A stretch of DNA of 33,740 nucleotides from a virus. The position numbers and the translations under genes are program-made. Position 1 is the first letter of the stretch. Each line of letters begins with the position of its first letter. The DNA is taken from positions 1 through 33,740 of the IMG/VR virus record IMGVR_UViG_3300028553_000104; one strand, 5' to 3'. Positions 12,633 to 20,780 of the stretch are shown piece by piece. The notes under the pieces were generated by a model. That model ran no database searches. It worked only from the letters and a program-made list of their open reading frames with translations, and was not told where the DNA came from.

Positions 12633-13610
12633 ATGAAAAAAATTTGTATACTTTTAATAACTATATCAATGATATTCAGCGTTGGCCATGCCTGGGCAAC
12701 TGACTGGGACCCAACTAAAAAAACTATAGAAATTATTGTTCCGTATGCACCTGGTGGAGGTTCGGATAGAACAGCTCGTTTGATAGGCGATATTTTTAGT
12801 GAACATGGTTGGAAAAATATTGTAATTAACAAACCTGGTAACAGCAGTATAATCGGAACCAACCAGGCCGCAAAAGCAAAGCCCGACGGATACACACTAT
12901 TCATGGGCGGCGACGGCACCATGGATGCCAACCTTGTGTTTAAAAATGGACTTGAAGGTATTGAATATAATGAGCATAGCTTTGCTCCTATTATTCCAAT
13001 GGGTCAAAATGCTTTTGTTTTGATTGCACCGGTCAATTCGCCAGTGAATTCCTATGAAGAATTTAGAACTTATGTTCGTCGCAATCCAAACAAATTTAAT
13101 CTTGGATTTTGGAATATTCAAGAAGCCAATGCGTTTTTAGTATGGGCTCGGTTAGATGGACTGCCACGCCCGACTATTATCAACTACAAAGGATCTGCTC
13201 CTGCTCGTGTGGACATCTTGGGCGGTAATCTGGATTTTGCAATTGATTCTGTACCAACTACTGCCCAATTGTATCAAACCGGACGGCTTAAAATATTGGC
13301 TGCATTCACTGATGAAGGTCTACTAGAAATGAAGGCTGTGGACTCTTCAATACAGATTCCCAGTCTGGCCTGGAAATATCCTGAATTGAATGTACACATA
13401 TGGCGAGGGTTATATGCACCTGCTGGAACAGACCCTGCTGTGATTAAAGAAATTAATCGTGTGGTTAATCAAGGATTGAAACTTAAACAATTTATTGAAA
13501 GAGTTGCACCAGGAGATCGATATGGTATGGGTGGTACTCCTGAGCAGTTGCACAAAATACAGTCTGGCATATTAAATCGTTATAGAAATATGTCCAAGTA
13601 CCTAGAGTGA
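12633..13610 (+). CDS. Bug/TctC-family periplasmic substrate-binding protein 1
   Basis: 325 residues. Signal peptide MKKICILLITISMIFSVGHAWA, then KTIEIIVPYAPGGGSDRTARLI, the signature N-terminus of Bug (TctC) receptors. NKPGNSSIIGTNQAAKAKPDGYTL (in part) and GLYAPAGTDPAVIKEINR are also typical. In bacteria these bind carboxylates or other organic acids for tripartite tricarboxylate transporters. No TctA/TctB membrane genes are in the window, so it would act alone, use host permease, or bind something else. Ribosome site GGAAGAG. Its end overlaps the convergent radical SAM gene by 9 bases. Set A of a repeated three-gene set. Confidence 0.9.
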   Translation: MKKICILLITISMIFSVGHAWATDWDPTKKTIEIIVPYAPGGGSDRTARLIGDIFSEHGWKNIVINKPGNSSIIGTNQAAKAKPDGYTLFMGGDGTMDANLVFKNGLEGIEYNEHSFAPIIPMGQNAFVLIAPVNSPVNSYEEFRTYVRRNPNKFNLGFWNIQEANAFLVWARLDGLPRPTIINYKGSAPARVDILGGNLDFAIDSVPTTAQLYQTGRLKILAAFTDEGLLEMKAVDSSIQIPSLAWKYPELNVHIWRGLYAPAGTDPAVIKEINRVVNQGLKLKQFIERVAPGDRYGMGGTPEQLHKIQSGILNRYRNMSKYLE

Positions 13611-15149
13611 TCTCATTAAACTGATATATTTTTCTCTGTAGTTTTGATCTAGCCCGTTGACATACGACTCCCACTCCCACGACATGGGCCAGGTTGTTGA
13701 GCTGTCATTCAATAGTAAATCTAACATCTCTTGTTTTTTATCGCTCAATGCTAACAGGTACGGTAAACGAAATGTGCCAATAGCCAGTTTATAGTTCTTA
13801 GAATTGTAATATTTTTGTTCAACTTCCGCGGCATCAAGCACTGCTTGACGGAACGTATACGCATCGGTTTTCCAATTCGTGTCGCCGCCATACCTTGAAA
13901 ACGTGTTGTTCCCAATGGCAGCCTCATTGATTGAGTATCCAAACTTTTCTGGATTTTTATCTATATCACTAAGTCCTAGTCTAGGAGTAATATGCAAGGC
14001 ATGTGTGGTAATACGTTTAATTAATTTTTTTACACAAGGCGTACCTAGCCAGGTTAACAATTCATCTTTGGTTTCAACATTGTGATTTGGCAATCCTAGA
14101 ATAAAACTACCATCACCGTACATTTTGCCATCCCACGCTTCGTTGCATATATCAACAGCCTCATTGATTCGTTCTAGACCCAATCCCTTGCCAACTCGTT
14201 TTCCACTGGTATTGTCGATTGTTTCTATACCAAAAAAACATGCAATCATGCCTGAGTCTATTAGATTCTTTGCCATATTAGGAAAACGTCTGATTAAATC
14301 TAATCTAAGGCATCCTATATACTGCAACTTGAATGGCAAACTTTGACTAACTTCCAACAGCATATTGACTTTTTCCTCGCTGTCGTTAATTAAATCGTCA
14401 GTTGTGTAGTAGTGCGTGGTTCCGTGATTATAGTAATTTTGTAACAGCTCGTCTCTTAGCGCACTGGCAGTTTTGATATACTCGCCAGGTCTTTTACCTC
14501 TAAGCTCATAACTGCAAAAACTACAATTAAAAATACAGCCTCTGGCAAATTCAACAGCAAGACCTTCTCCTGGCATTATACAATCAGACGGATCAAACAC
14601 AGTTGGTGTTGTATTAAATTCTGTAAACGGGTACAGCAAATCAGATGCCACCGGCGGCGTCAACGACTCTGTTTTAACTCTAGCACTGTCTGCCTGCACC
14701 AATTCTAGTAATGCTTGTTCGCCTTGACCTTTGACAAATAAATCTATAAATTCAGATTCAGGAAGATTGTTGATAGCTCCGTACAGCACTTGTGAGCCTC
14801 CTACTACAATTTTTGCATTGGGCGCCAGTTTTTTAATTAGTAAAAATCGTTTACGAGTGTGTTCAGTAGAGCAACCAAAAAAACTATACGGCTCATCGTT
14901 TTTTTTATTTTTTGAGTTACTTAATAAAGTTGACGAAATGCCCACTACCTTGACATGTTCGTTAAGAAATTTTTGACAAAATTCAACAAACACATTGTAG
15001 GGAATATGGTTCCATCCCCATATTGCCTGAGTCTTGATATTATTTCTTCTAAGGAAAGATGCCAGTACATAAATACTGTACGGCCTACTTTGACCTGGCG
15101 CCGATTCCCCAAATAGAACCACTTGATTGTCTTTGATTGAGTCAGTCAT
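13602..15149 (-). CDS. B12-binding-type radical SAM enzyme 1 (set A)
   Basis: 515 residues. The N-terminal Rossmann-like half (about 8-155) resembles the B12-binding domain (KVVGISSTLLS, KIVVGGSQVLYG, DLFVKGQGE), although a DxHxxG cobalamin motif is not seen. The radical SAM motif CIFNCSFC has Cys205, Cys209 and Cys212. The signature FFGIETIDNTSGKRVGKGLG is shared with the set B paralogue (SFGIETLHDKAGRRVGKGLG). C-terminal 120 residues are family-specific. Chemistry unknown: methylation, ring formation and sulfur insertion all occur in the wider family. Preceded by CATAAATA 6 bases before ATG. Confidence 0.85.
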   Translation of the reverse strand: MTDSIKDNQVVLFGESAPGQSRPYSIYVLASFLRRNNIKTQAIWGWNHIPYNVFVEFCQKFLNEHVKVVGISSTLLSNSKNKKNDEPYSFFGCSTEHTRKRFLLIKKLAPNAKIVVGGSQVLYGAINNLPESEFIDLFVKGQGEQALLELVQADSARVKTESLTPPVASDLLYPFTEFNTTPTVFDPSDCIMPGEGLAVEFARGCIFNCSFCSYELRGKRPGEYIKTASALRDELLQNYYNHGTTHYYTTDDLINDSEEKVNMLLEVSQSLPFKLQYIGCLRLDLIRRFPNMAKNLIDSGMIACFFGIETIDNTSGKRVGKGLGLERINEAVDICNEAWDGKMYGDGSFILGLPNHNVETKDELLTWLGTPCVKKLIKRITTHALHITPRLGLSDIDKNPEKFGYSINEAAIGNNTFSRYGGDTNWKTDAYTFRQAVLDAAEVEQKYYNSKNYKLAIGTFRLPYLLALSDKKQEMLDLLLNDSSTTWPMSWEWESYVNGLDQNYREKYISLMRSL

Positions 15150-15155
15150 TTGTTT

Positions 15156-15163
15156 TATTTATG
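15156..15163 (-). promoter_or_regulatory. T4-late-like octamer, minus strand
   Basis: CATAAATA on the minus strand, 6 bases before ATG 15149; no Shine-Dalgarno between. Confidence 0.45.
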
Positions 15164-15191
15164 GGTAAAAACAATTAACCTAAATTACCCA

Positions 15192-16292
15192 ATGACCACT
15201 GACATATATCAAGTTGGAACCGAATGGTTTGGAAATAAATTTCTTGCCCAACTGGAATCGTCGCGCACAAATATTCCTATAAAATTTAATCTGTTCGAGA
15301 CTGAATTTGATTCTGCTGATTGGAGCACAGAGCCTGCAGAAACATGGGACCACTTGATGGATATTCGGGCCCAGCAAATAGCATCAATGAACAAACCAAT
15401 TATACTGAGTTTCAGTGGCGGCACAGACTCATTGACAATCTATCATGTGTTTAGACGCAACAATATCAACATAGATGCACTGTATGTTAAATTTAAAAAA
15501 GATCCTGCAGAACAACACCTGTATCAAGACGTATTGCCTTTTATAGAAGCTGAAAGAATAAAATATGGGTTTCAAGTCTTGTATTCAGAAGAAACAGTTG
15601 ACTATCTAGACAGCATATATGATACCCCTGAGTGGGTATTTGCCGACATGCAACTGAGAGTACATTTTTCTGTTGCGAGCGGATTTGCTGGACTCGAAGA
15701 ACTTCCAAGTTTTAACAAAGGCATGGATACAGATTTTATTTTTGTGTTGGGCGTAGAAAAACCAAGAATTAAAATTGTCAATAATCAATTTTATTCCTAT
15801 CAATCAGACACAACATGGAACGGATACTTTGATCCACGCAATGAATTTTTTTATCTATCTCCCAGGTTACCGGAATTACATATTAAACAAAGTTATATGT
15901 TGGCCAATTATATTGTTGATCTAGCCAAAAAAGAAAACAACTCACTTGAGTTTTATAACAACATCCACGATGTTCATCGGTTTGATTACTTGGATTACAG
16001 TATTCGCGGTTGCGGTAGAATAGGGGATTTGGCCAATAGTCGAGATCAAAAAGTGTTAAATCGTCACAACGGATTGGTCATTTCTGACTCTGGAATACAA
16101 TATATTGGTCGTAGCGCAGACATATTGACCGAAGGATTTAATAGCAATTCTGCATACGCAAAAAACTATATCAATGGCCTGCGTATGTTAAAATCAGACT
16201 CTGTAATGGGTAAACTGTTTCGGTCTGAGACCAACTACTATTCGGTTGTTGATATAGAGTCAAAGTGGTATAAATTAAATATTGCCGTTTAA
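15192..16292 (+). CDS. PP-loop (adenine nucleotide alpha-hydrolase) ATPase 1 (set A)
   Basis: The frame opens at 15150, but ATG 15192 (MTTDIYQVG, 366 aa) is the likelier start because the upstream part is only the spacer to the divergent gene. The PP-loop SGGTDS at residues 75-80 is preceded by a hydrophobic strand (PIILSF), as in N-type ATP pyrophosphatases that adenylate substrates for amidation, thiolation or queuosine-type chemistry. FVLGVEKPRIKI, LPELHIKQSYML and GCGRIGDLANSR are shared with the set B paralogue at 22416. It has no known domain beyond the PP-loop core. The 3' end overlaps the convergent SGNH gene by 18 bases. Confidence 0.8.
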   Translation: MTTDIYQVGTEWFGNKFLAQLESSRTNIPIKFNLFETEFDSADWSTEPAETWDHLMDIRAQQIASMNKPIILSFSGGTDSLTIYHVFRRNNINIDALYVKFKKDPAEQHLYQDVLPFIEAERIKYGFQVLYSEETVDYLDSIYDTPEWVFADMQLRVHFSVASGFAGLEELPSFNKGMDTDFIFVLGVEKPRIKIVNNQFYSYQSDTTWNGYFDPRNEFFYLSPRLPELHIKQSYMLANYIVDLAKKENNSLEFYNNIHDVHRFDYLDYSIRGCGRIGDLANSRDQKVLNRHNGLVISDSGIQYIGRSADILTEGFNSNSAYAKNYINGLRMLKSDSVMGKLFRSETNYYSVVDIESKWYKLNIAV

Positions 16293-17033
16293 TTTCTTAT
16301 AAAAATAATCCGCGGTTGCGCGGTGGGTATCAAACCCAATGGTGGTGTATTCTTCTTGTCCATAGGATTTGACCATGTCTTGTTTTATAAAAGGATCGTC
16401 GTAGTTGATTTCTAAATCTGCGTAAATTATATTATTGGCCTGGCACACAGACGACAGTAAAATTTTATTTTTATGGAAATTATAACTGTTTGATTTCCAG
16501 TCAATCAAATCCCAGTATTCGGAATACGGAACAATTTCGTCGTTGTTTGGAGTTTTATAAACCATGCTTTGAAATTTGATTGATGCAAATTCTCTACGTA
16601 GATATGGTGGCCAAATGACAAAGACTGCACGAACCCGCTCTCTGAGAGCCATGATAGTGTTGACACCAATTCTGGTCACTGTATCGGCACCTGCCCCGGG
16701 CAGTCCTAAATTTAACACACCAACGGCAGGCACCAAGTTGGTCAAATGGTTGACCCAGGTCAACTCTTTTTTTAACAGTAGTCCAAAGGTGTTGCTGTCT
16801 CCTAAACACAATATATTGTCTTGCTCAAGCAACTGTTGATCATAATCAAATGTGCTGTTGTAGCCTAAATTATTAATTGTGTATGTGTTGCCGTTGAGAT
16901 TGATATGTTGGTTGATGTGATTTTTTAGTTTGATATGATAACTTTCAAATTCCCATGCTGGTGGAAGATCACCTTTAAAATATAAATTTTTGTGTCTAGT
17001 TGTTCCTAGCGATTGTTCAATTGTATTTTTCAT
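16275..17033 (-). CDS. SGNH/GDSL hydrolase 2
   Basis: 252 residues. LCLGDSNTFG at about 75-84 is block I with the nucleophilic Ser; NLGLPGAGADTV is block II with Gly; the block III Asn/Gln is less clear (VFVIWPPY); DTHRATADYF near the C-terminus is the D-x-x-H block V. This is a better match to the family than SGNH protein 1. Probable esterase or acyltransferase on a sugar. Starts directly after the stop of the upstream minus-strand gene, forming a two-gene unit. Confidence 0.75.
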   Translation of the reverse strand: MKNTIEQSLGTTRHKNLYFKGDLPPAWEFESYHIKLKNHINQHINLNGNTYTINNLGYNSTFDYDQQLLEQDNILCLGDSNTFGLLLKKELTWVNHLTNLVPAVGVLNLGLPGAGADTVTRIGVNTIMALRERVRAVFVIWPPYLRREFASIKFQSMVYKTPNNDEIVPYSEYWDLIDWKSNSYNFHKNKILLSSVCQANNIIYADLEINYDDPFIKQDMVKSYGQEEYTTIGFDTHRATADYFYKKLNGNI

Positions 17034-17672
17034 TTAATTGTTTAGTAAAAATTTTGACTTGGCAGGCTGAATTGATAGCCACTGATCTAAAAACGTCAAT
17101 TGGTTGGAATTTGGCAAATCAAATTCTGGCATGATTTTTGTTTTTATAAATTCTTTTAAATTTACACAGTGATTGGGAGAAAATTGTTCTATAATTTTAG
17201 GAACATCTGGATCAACTGTATAGTTGTTGTATGAAATGCTACTGTTGATGATTTGTTTTATATAAGTTTTATTGTTCACCGGAGCATTAAACTTTGTTCT
17301 ACTAATTTTGGTAAACCAATATGCTTGTTTTTCGTATGACATACGGAGTTGCAGATGTATGTCAGCGTACAACAATATCTTATAGGTGTTGTTGCTAACT
17401 TCTTGGTTAGTATCATACATATCGTTGTTAAACAATGGATTACAAATTAAAAGCACTTGTGGTTTGTCAGATTTTTTGAGTTCGGTGTTGTTGGGCCAAA
17501 ATTCTTTGGCTTTCCAGTTTGTTGGATTGGTAGATAATTCTGCAGGAAATTGTTGCGCAATCATGTGCTGAACTGTTTCAATACTGTATTGGTATTGACC
17601 AGACAGCAAGAAATAGTAATACAGTGCAAAACCACCGCTGCCGCCTTGATACAGTATAGTCACATCTTTCAT
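17034..17672 (-). CDS. Sulfotransferase-like / P-loop-like protein
   Basis: 212 residues. It begins MKDVTILYQGGSGGFALYYY, a strand plus glycine-rich loop like that of the two other sulfotransferase-like proteins here, but it lacks a clear R-x-P-x-x-S motif. The rest is Asn/Tyr/Ile-rich and not recognised. The start lies exactly 5 bases after TATAAATA on the minus strand, without a ribosome site, and it is divergent from the similar gene at 17717. Confidence 0.5.
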   Translation of the reverse strand: MKDVTILYQGGSGGFALYYYFLLSGQYQYSIETVQHMIAQQFPAELSTNPTNWKAKEFWPNNTELKKSDKPQVLLICNPLFNNDMYDTNQEVSNNTYKILLYADIHLQLRMSYEKQAYWFTKISRTKFNAPVNNKTYIKQIINSSISYNNYTVDPDVPKIIEQFSPNHCVNLKEFIKTKIMPEFDLPNSNQLTFLDQWLSIQPAKSKFLLNN

Positions 17673-17677
17673 AGCAA

Positions 17678-17685
17678 TATTTATA
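17678..17685 (-). promoter_or_regulatory. T4-late-like promoter, minus strand
   Basis: TATAAATA on the minus strand; 5 bases separate it from ATG 17672, so the ATG would be at +1 by T4 late spacing. Confidence 0.55.
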
Positions 17686-17701
17686 TACCCATATTATGCC
17701 C

Positions 17702-17709
17702 TATAAATA
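17702..17709 (+). promoter_or_regulatory. T4-late-like promoter, plus strand
   Basis: TATAAATA, 7 bases before GTG 17717. Head-to-head with the octamer at 17678-17685. Confidence 0.55.
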
Positions 17710-17716
17710 ACACATT

Positions 17717-18364
17717 GTGAAATCCATATTCATTCTGTACATGCCCGGACATGCTGGCAATTTCCTAACCAGGTTGTTTAGTTTGAGTCCAGAAACAGTG
17801 CCACAGGTACCGATTGACGTATTAAAAGACGCAGTGATTAACACTGGTGCGCCACCGGTGATTGACAGCCGTGTTGATCATTATGCATTTGATCAGGTGT
17901 TTAAAAAATTTAACACTTGGCAGGATTTTCATCGTGACTGGCCAGATTTTTATCAGCAAACTCTATTTGAATATTTTAATCAATTATATCCTGTGCCATT
18001 TTCACATGTGGTCTATTCTATACATCCGCATGAATTTGGACTAATGGAAGACAATATTGTTCAGACCAATTTTGACTACTATTATGTTGATCTTGACAAA
18101 AAATACAAACCTTGGGTATTAAAACAACAAGCTAGTTTGAACTTTAAATATCGACCTGATTATCAGTCTGAGCTCAATTTGTTTAATCAAATTAAAACAA
18201 AATATTCAATGACTCCGATTAACCTTACAACTATGTTAGATTCTGCCAACACATTCATTGATGAATATTTAAAAATTTCTCAAACAATGCAATTGACCGC
18301 TGACATTAATTCTGCTAGAATATTGTACAACGGATGGGTTAAAGAACGAGGACCAAAATGGTAA
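17717..18364 (+). CDS. Sulfotransferase-like / P-loop-like protein, GTG start
   Basis: 215 residues from GTG 17717. MKSIFILYMPGHAGNFLTRLF carries a strand plus G-H-A-G-N loop that resembles a sulfotransferase phosphate-binding loop. Mid-protein FSHVVYSIHPHEFGL and the C-terminal helix are not diagnostic. It overlaps the downstream glycosyltransferase-like gene by 7 bases. The paired arrangement with the divergent gene at 17034 suggests related acceptors. Family call is tentative. Confidence 0.5.
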   Translation: MKSIFILYMPGHAGNFLTRLFSLSPETVPQVPIDVLKDAVINTGAPPVIDSRVDHYAFDQVFKKFNTWQDFHRDWPDFYQQTLFEYFNQLYPVPFSHVVYSIHPHEFGLMEDNIVQTNFDYYYVDLDKKYKPWVLKQQASLNFKYRPDYQSELNLFNQIKTKYSMTPINLTTMLDSANTFIDEYLKISQTMQLTADINSARILYNGWVKERGPKW

Positions 18365-19503
18365 CTACCATTACCCGTGCGCCCAACGACAATTTTACCT
18401 ACGAGTTATTTCAAAATTTATTATCTACTGTGCCAGTTGATTTTGAAGCATATTATATTTGGTCCGGGCAACTTGACGAATTTAAAAAGTTTATTGCGGA
18501 AACTGTATTTTCTAAATCCACTGTTATAATAGGAATTAAAGATTTACTTGATTTATGGTTAGAATTTGATCATTGGACCGAAACTGTAACTGCCGGTGCC
18601 GAGTTATTGGCCGATTTGGCTTGCCGCAACTTAGATAAAAATTTTATTATCTTTACTAGCGTAGAAAACTTATCCGCTGAGCTTGCACTCTTAGAAGTTA
18701 CAAACATACAACTTGTTGAGTGGGGTGGCGACGTTACTAATCAGGCCGATTTGTATCCAACAATAACTCCAGTGTTTGATAAAAATTTTAATTCTGAAAA
18801 AACATTTATTAGTTTAAACAGACATCCACGGGCACACCGGTTAGTATTACTAAGTTATCTATTTGGAAATAATTACAATGATCATGGATATATTACCTAT
18901 TTAGGACAAAGTCGATTTGATTTACCGTCTTGCATACTAGATAAAATATCCTGGCAATTTGACGAGCGCCATAACATAGGCAGACAACATATACTTGATG
19001 GATACAAAAAATTTTACAACAACAAAGAATTACAGATTATCGAGTATGAGAACATTTATCCAACTCCTAATAACAATGTAGATAATTTTATACACAGGTT
19101 AACGCCGTTATATCGAAATAGTTTTGTTGAAATTATCTCCGAATCTAGTTTTGCGGCACCATCATACTTGGTAACCGAAAAGTCACTAAACAGTATCTAT
19201 GGATGTAATTTTCCTATTATTTTGAGTGGTATTGGTATAGTTGACCATCTTCAAAACATAGGATTTGATATGTTTGATGATATTGTAGATCACAGTTATA
19301 ACTCAATTGCCAATCCATATGATCGCATTTTTGCAGCTATAGAAAACAATCGCAGGTTACTGGTAGACTCTGCGTATGTTAAACAATTATGGGTGGCCAA
19401 TCAACACAGATTTGAACAAAATATTAACATTGCTCAAAACGTATTATACGATTGGTATCGTGACCGGGCTATAGCTCAATTTAACAATATCCAATGGTAT
19501 TGA
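18358..19503 (+). CDS. Glycosyltransferase-like protein (GT10/fucosyltransferase-type C-terminus)
   Basis: 381 residues. The middle has ISLNRHPRAHRLVLLSYLF, like 'N-R-R-P-H-R' segments of phage glycosyltransferases. The C-terminal part FVEIISESSF, then VTEKSLNSIYGCNFPIIL and GFDMFDDIVDHSYNSI matches the layout of GT10 and exostosin-like enzymes: E-x-x-x-x-x-x-x-T-E-K for the nucleotide-sugar site, then a G-F-D-x-F-D-D-x-V-D-x-S-Y segment. Likely transfers a sugar to a surface or virion glycan. Starts within the previous gene's last codons. Confidence 0.6.
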   Translation: MVTTITRAPNDNFTYELFQNLLSTVPVDFEAYYIWSGQLDEFKKFIAETVFSKSTVIIGIKDLLDLWLEFDHWTETVTAGAELLADLACRNLDKNFIIFTSVENLSAELALLEVTNIQLVEWGGDVTNQADLYPTITPVFDKNFNSEKTFISLNRHPRAHRLVLLSYLFGNNYNDHGYITYLGQSRFDLPSCILDKISWQFDERHNIGRQHILDGYKKFYNNKELQIIEYENIYPTPNNNVDNFIHRLTPLYRNSFVEIISESSFAAPSYLVTEKSLNSIYGCNFPIILSGIGIVDHLQNIGFDMFDDIVDHSYNSIANPYDRIFAAIENNRRLLVDSAYVKQLWVANQHRFEQNINIAQNVLYDWYRDRAIAQFNNIQWY

Positions 19504-19528
19504 CAAATTTAACATACTACTGTATAAT
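19500..19528 (+). promoter_or_regulatory. Sigma70-type promoter of omega gene
   Basis: TTGACA (19500-19505), 17-base spacer, TATAAT (19523-19528), overlapping the stop of the preceding gene. Ribosome site CAGGAGA lies in a 17-base leader. Confidence 0.85.
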
Positions 19529-19551
19529 ATACTTTTAAAACAGGAGATATC

Positions 19552-19776
19552 ATGAAACCAAGAATTGCAAGTCGTGGCCCAGAAATTGACATGGAACAGT
19601 GTGTGCGCGAAGCTGGTGGTGGACGTTATGACATGGTGCTGATCGGCGCACAACGGCTTCGTGAGCTCAAACGCCAACACCGCGAGGATAATAAGTATAT
19701 CACTTGTATTGACGCTCTTAAAGAAATTCAAGATGGACAGGTAAGTTTAGTAGATTATTTGGCCAAGGTAAAATAA
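19552..19776 (+). CDS. rpoZ: RNA polymerase omega subunit homologue
   Basis: 74 residues. DMEQCVREAGGGRYDMVLIG followed by AQRLREL matches the core omega sequence 'V-x-D-x-V-x-x-x-x-x-R-[FY]-[DQ]-[LM]-V-L-x-A-A-x-R-A-R-x-L', and KYITCIDALKEIQDGQVSLV matches 'K-P-T-V-x-A-L-R-E-I-x-x-G-x-[IV]'. The length is close to betaproteobacterial omega. Omega wraps the beta' subunit C-terminus and aids polymerase assembly. A phage copy under a host-like promoter could replace host omega to retune the host enzyme, for example against ppGpp control. The family call is by alignment by eye; the role is inferred. It is 2 bases upstream of a methyltransferase gene. Confidence 0.8.
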   Translation: MKPRIASRGPEIDMEQCVREAGGGRYDMVLIGAQRLRELKRQHREDNKYITCIDALKEIQDGQVSLVDYLAKVK

Positions 19777-19777
19777 C

Positions 19778-20452
19778 ATGTATGATATCTATGCTCTAGC
19801 CAGAGACCGCGATAACTATCTACGATTTATTACCGGTGGTGAGCATAGAATTGAAGTATTTTATCAAATTGAGTTGGATGGTGGTGGCACCACATTTGGG
19901 CAAGATTACCTGCCAGTTATAAAAGATTGTTACCCAGATAGAGTATTTGACCGAACCTACGAGTGGTGTTCGGGGCCAGGGTTTATTGGATTCTCTTTGC
20001 TATCACATGGATTATGTAAAACATTGTGTTTATCAGATTTATACGATCCGTCAATAACTGCCGCAGAGATTACCATTGACTACGAACCCAATGCTTGCTG
20101 TGACTTAGTAACTACCTATCTTTGCAAGGATGTAGGGCTTATCCCCAAGCATGAACAATTTGATTTAATAGTAGCCAATCCGCCGCACTTCAATGATATT
20201 ACTATGAATGACTACACGGGTATTAGAATTTCCAAAGATATTAATTGGACTGCTCATAGAAACTTTTTTAATAATATTAAATCATATCTAACAGTAGATG
20301 GAATAATTTTATTACAAGAACACATTCATGGTGCAACGGTAGATGAGTTAACGGATATGATTGAATCAAATGGTTTAAAAATTACTAACAGTTTTCGTAG
20401 ACCTAATGTCAAAGAAACTGCTATGTACTATATCGAAATACAACACGCATAA
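19778..20452 (+). CDS. SAM-dependent methyltransferase with NPPH motif
   Basis: 224 residues. EWCSGPGFIGFSLLSHG is motif I (about 67-83), LCLSDLYDP gives the motif II acidic residue, and DLIVANPPHFND (about 131-142) is the NPP[YFH] motif of methyltransferases that act on planar nitrogens (HemK/PrmC-like or N6-adenine). The product could methylate a glutamine, an adenine or a small molecule. It follows the omega gene directly, so the two share a promoter. Confidence 0.8.
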   Translation: MYDIYALARDRDNYLRFITGGEHRIEVFYQIELDGGGTTFGQDYLPVIKDCYPDRVFDRTYEWCSGPGFIGFSLLSHGLCKTLCLSDLYDPSITAAEITIDYEPNACCDLVTTYLCKDVGLIPKHEQFDLIVANPPHFNDITMNDYTGIRISKDINWTAHRNFFNNIKSYLTVDGIILLQEHIHGATVDELTDMIESNGLKITNSFRRPNVKETAMYYIEIQHA

Positions 20453-20463
20453 GGAAAAATATC

Positions 20464-20628
20464 ATGGCAAAGCCACAACAAACAGCAAGCGAATTAAGTC
20501 GTACACTAGCAGGACAATGGACCAAGAGTGAGAAACGGGCTCACATCAGTCGACAAATGATGGAAAGTAAAACACGTACTCATGCCGCTCTTAAAGCCTT
20601 TAAGCAAAATCAAATTTTGAATAAATAA
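20464..20628 (+). CDS. Small basic protein, 54 aa
   Basis: ATG 20464 after ribosome site AAGGAAAAA. 54 residues, helical and basic (MAKPQQTASELSRTLAGQ, then KSEKRAHISRQMMESK and HAALKAFKQNQ). No family recognised; possibly nucleic-acid binding from its charge. Located between the methyltransferase and the tRNA. Confidence 0.6.
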   Translation: MAKPQQTASELSRTLAGQWTKSEKRAHISRQMMESKTRTHAALKAFKQNQILNK

Positions 20629-20635
20629 AATTAAC

Positions 20636-20723
20636 GGAAGACTCCCATAATGGTATTGGAACAGATTACTAATCTGTCGGCTGCGTGAGCGGTTTCGGAG
20701 TTCGAGTCTCCGGTCTTCCTCCA
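20636..20723 (+). tRNA. Type II tRNA with anticodon ACT (Ser, reading AGT)
   Basis: Acceptor GGAAGAC/GTCTTCC (7 bp), short D stem CCA/TGG with GG in the loop, anticodon stem ACAGA/TCTGT with loop TTACTAA (anticodon 20668-20670), a long variable arm (about 20678-20695), T arm CGGAG/CTCCG with loop TTCGAGT, and encoded CCA. A long variable arm plus ACT gives serine. Two odd points: bacteria normally use GCT for AGY codons, and the discriminator base is T rather than the G usual in serine tRNAs. The product is therefore likely but not certainly charged with serine. Confidence 0.85.
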
Positions 20724-20780
20724 ATAATTTATCCCATTAATGTACTACCAAATAAGTAAAATATAACACAAGGAAACATC

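Noticed and set aside
15180-15424. Minus-strand ORFs under the start of the PP-loop gene
   Set aside because: Both overlap a frame with the SGGTDS motif and strong paralogue similarity; they have no motif of their own.
20636-20723. Suppressor or selenocysteine tRNA
   Set aside because: The anticodon loop TTACTAA gives ACT, not a stop-reading triplet, and the acceptor stem is 7 bp rather than the 8 bp of tRNA-Sec.
20506-20724. Minus-strand ORF covering the serine tRNA
   Set aside because: It overlaps a well-folded tRNA and a small plus-strand gene with a ribosome site, so it is a shadow.
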